DNA of 6,169 nucleotides from Oscillospiraceae bacterium (GTDB taxonomy: Bacteria > Bacillota > Clostridia > UBA1381). The stretch covers positions 1-6,169 of the forward strand of contig JAJBTG010000052.1 of NCBI GenBank assembly GCA_020860985.1, written 5' to 3'. The stretch's first letter is position 1; each line of letters starts with the position of its first letter. The position numbers were made by a program, and so were the translations under genes. Positions 4,665 to 6,169 of this stretch are shown in pieces. The notes under the pieces are model-generated. The model did no database searches. It was not told the DNA's origin and saw only the letters and a program-made list of their open reading frames with translations.

Positions 4665-6169
4665 TTATTGTTTCTTTTCTATTTTCCATTTACGGCTTAT
4701 CTCAGGCTCCTCATCGGAATCCTTTGTTTTAAGATAATACGGGCGTTTTTCCTTTTTCCATATGGCGTTGGAAAATATGGGATTGCTCATATTTCTGCCG
4801 CTAACGCTCGGCATCGGTGCAAGAAACGGCACTCCGAAGCTTCTCTGTGCGGCGATATACGCGCTGTAAAGAAAAATTCCCGCCGCTATTCCGTAATATC
4901 CCATAAACGCCGCCAAAATAATAAAGCCTATTCTCAAAAGTCTGTAGCTCCAGCTAAGCGAATAATCGACGGTTGCAAAAGAGCCTATACCGGTTATCGC
5001 GATTATTATAATCATAATGGGACTTACTATCTTCGCGCTTACAGCCGCCTGTCCGAGGATAAGACCTCCGACTATACCCAACGTAGACCCTATCGGACTT
5101 GGCATTCTTATTCCCGCTTCGCGTATCATTTCAAAAGAAGCGTCCATCAGCAGCAGCTCGACAAGGCTCGGGAAGGGAACATTTTCCCTTGACGCGCTTA
5201 TTGAATATAATAAATAGGTAGGAATTATTTCCTGATGATATAGAATTGTCGCAAGATACAATCCCGGCAAAAGAATAGAAAGAAACATCGCTATCATTCT
5301 TATTATCCTCGACATATTCGCATATGGTACGCGCAAATAGTTATCCGAAACTGCATGAGTTAATTCAAACGCTGTGGTAGGGAGTACAAGCGCGCGCGGA
5401 CTTCCGTTTAAAAGTAATGCTACACGCCCCTCAGTCAGCGCTCTGGCAACTCTGTCCGGACGCTCCGTAAGAAGGGTATGGGAAGTCATCATAAAGGTTT
5501 TATCCTCAATCATCATTGAAACCTCTTCAATTGAAATGACATAATCCATTGAAATTCCCTTAATTCGCCTGCGTACCTCATGCACAAGATTTTCATTTGC
5601 TATATCGGAGATATACAATAAGACCCCGCGGGTTTTACTCACGTCGCCTATTTTTACACCCTCGGCGATAAGCTTCTCACTTTTGATAATCTTCCTGACA
5701 AGCACGGTATTATTTCTCAGCATTTCGGCGAACGCCTCCTGGGGACCGTAGATCGACTGCTCCGTTTCCGGCTTATCAATCCCTCTGTGTCCCCACTCAC
5801 GAACATCCAGCGAAAATCCTTTTTTAAACCCGTCCACAAATACCGCGCAGCCGCCGAAGTTTACCTCCTCAATTATAACATCCATTTCCTCCGTTGCCAT
5901 CGCCTGGGAGTGACTTATAAATTTATCGATAATTTCTTCCTCATATTTATATGTTTCTTCATCGCTGAAATAGGGAAGCTTCTGAAGAGTTTCGATTATC
6001 GCGCTGTCAATCAAATCGGTGGCAACCATTCCGTCTATAAAAATAAGGAAGGCACGGCGGTTTTCCTTTATTCGTATCTCGCGTATTACAACATCATTAT
6101 TAATCGGATAAGTGAAAACCTTTTTCATATAGGCAAGATTTTCATCTATATTTTCCGAAACAGATTTAG
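4665..6169 (-). CDS. gerAA: Spore germination protein GerAA family, 5' end cut by window edge
   Basis: The A subunit of a GerA-type germinant receptor, in the spore inner membrane; it is reported to form an oligomeric ion channel that opens on germinant binding. The frame is open to the window edge. Before the Met at 6128 it reads KSVSENIDENLAY, the usual family N terminus, and no ribosome binding site precedes that Met, so the true start lies beyond 6169. Visible are 500 residues, near full length. Counting from that Met, the soluble N-terminal domain runs to about 265, with GPQEAFAEMLRNN (128-140) and TERPDRVARALTEGRVALLL (221-240). The membrane part follows (about 273-425), containing VPFPSLVELLLMDASFEMIR (317-336) and the Gly-rich GSTLGIVGGLILGQAAV (347-363). 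SFGVPFLAPM (430-439) leads into a charged C-terminal tail. It is first of four genes; the promoter, expected to be forespore-type, is outside the window. Confidence 0.95.
   Translation of the reverse strand, partial: KSVSENIDENLAYMKKVFTYPINNDVVIREIRIKENRRAFLIFIDGMVATDLIDSAIIETLQKLPYFSDEETYKYEEEIIDKFISHSQAMATEEMDVIIEEVNFGGCAVFVDGFKKGFSLDVREWGHRGIDKPETEQSIYGPQEAFAEMLRNNTVLVRKIIKSEKLIAEGVKIGDVSKTRGVLLYISDIANENLVHEVRRRIKGISMDYVISIEEVSMMIEDKTFMMTSHTLLTERPDRVARALTEGRVALLLNGSPRALVLPTTAFELTHAVSDNYLRVPYANMSRIIRMIAMFLSILLPGLYLATILYHQEIIPTYLLYSISASRENVPFPSLVELLLMDASFEMIREAGIRMPSPIGSTLGIVGGLILGQAAVSAKIVSPIMIIIIAITGIGSFATVDYSLSWSYRLLRIGFIILAAFMGYYGIAAGIFLYSAYIAAQRSFGVPFLAPMPSVSGRNMSNPIFSNAIWKKEKRPYYLKTKDSDEEPEISRKWKIEKKQ

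Noticed and set aside
4668..5192. 174-codon + strand open frame opposite gerA
   Set aside because: It is antisense to the conserved membrane part of GerA, with no ribosome binding site and no recognisable domain.

Overview
The window looks like chromosomal DNA from an endospore-forming Firmicute, most likely a member of the Clostridia. The main reasons are a complete GerA-type spore germinant receptor operon, a QueE with the SIDGEG variant often seen in clostridia, AGGAGG-like ribosome binding sites in front of most genes, and a moderate, AT-leaning base composition. I cannot name the genus. All genes look intact; the only truncation is at the right edge.

Left part, + strand (56-1318): queE and folE lie head to tail with no gap. 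FolE makes 7,8-dihydroneopterin triphosphate from GTP, and QueE makes 7-carboxy-7-deazaguanine two steps later. They form the end of a preQ0/queuosine operon whose remaining genes (queD, queC) would lie to the left, outside the window. A hairpin over the folE stop codon closes this side and faces a convergent gene.

Middle, - strand (1383-1983): a SLOG/DUF1273 (YpsA-like) protein of 164 residues has its own extended -10 promoter and a leader of about 70 nt that contains two possible hairpins.

Right part, - strand (1987-6169): the order is gerA (5' end cut by the window edge), gerB, gerC, then a 55-codon gene. GerA and GerB are the membrane subunits of the receptor and GerC is its lipoprotein. 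The small gene starts inside the gerC stop codon (TAATG) and encodes a protein with two membrane segments. It resembles the small D subunits known beside some Bacillus gerA-type operons.

The most striking element is a perfect 16-bp parS site (TGTTTCACGTGAAACA, 4623-4638), the ParB/Spo0J binding sequence, inside a 24-bp perfect palindrome in the short gap between gerA and gerB. It suggests that the window lies near the replication origin and puts a chromosome segregation site inside a spore germination operon. Also unusual are a Gly/Ser/Glu-rich linker of about 55 residues in the middle of GerC and the structured leader of the SLOG gene.
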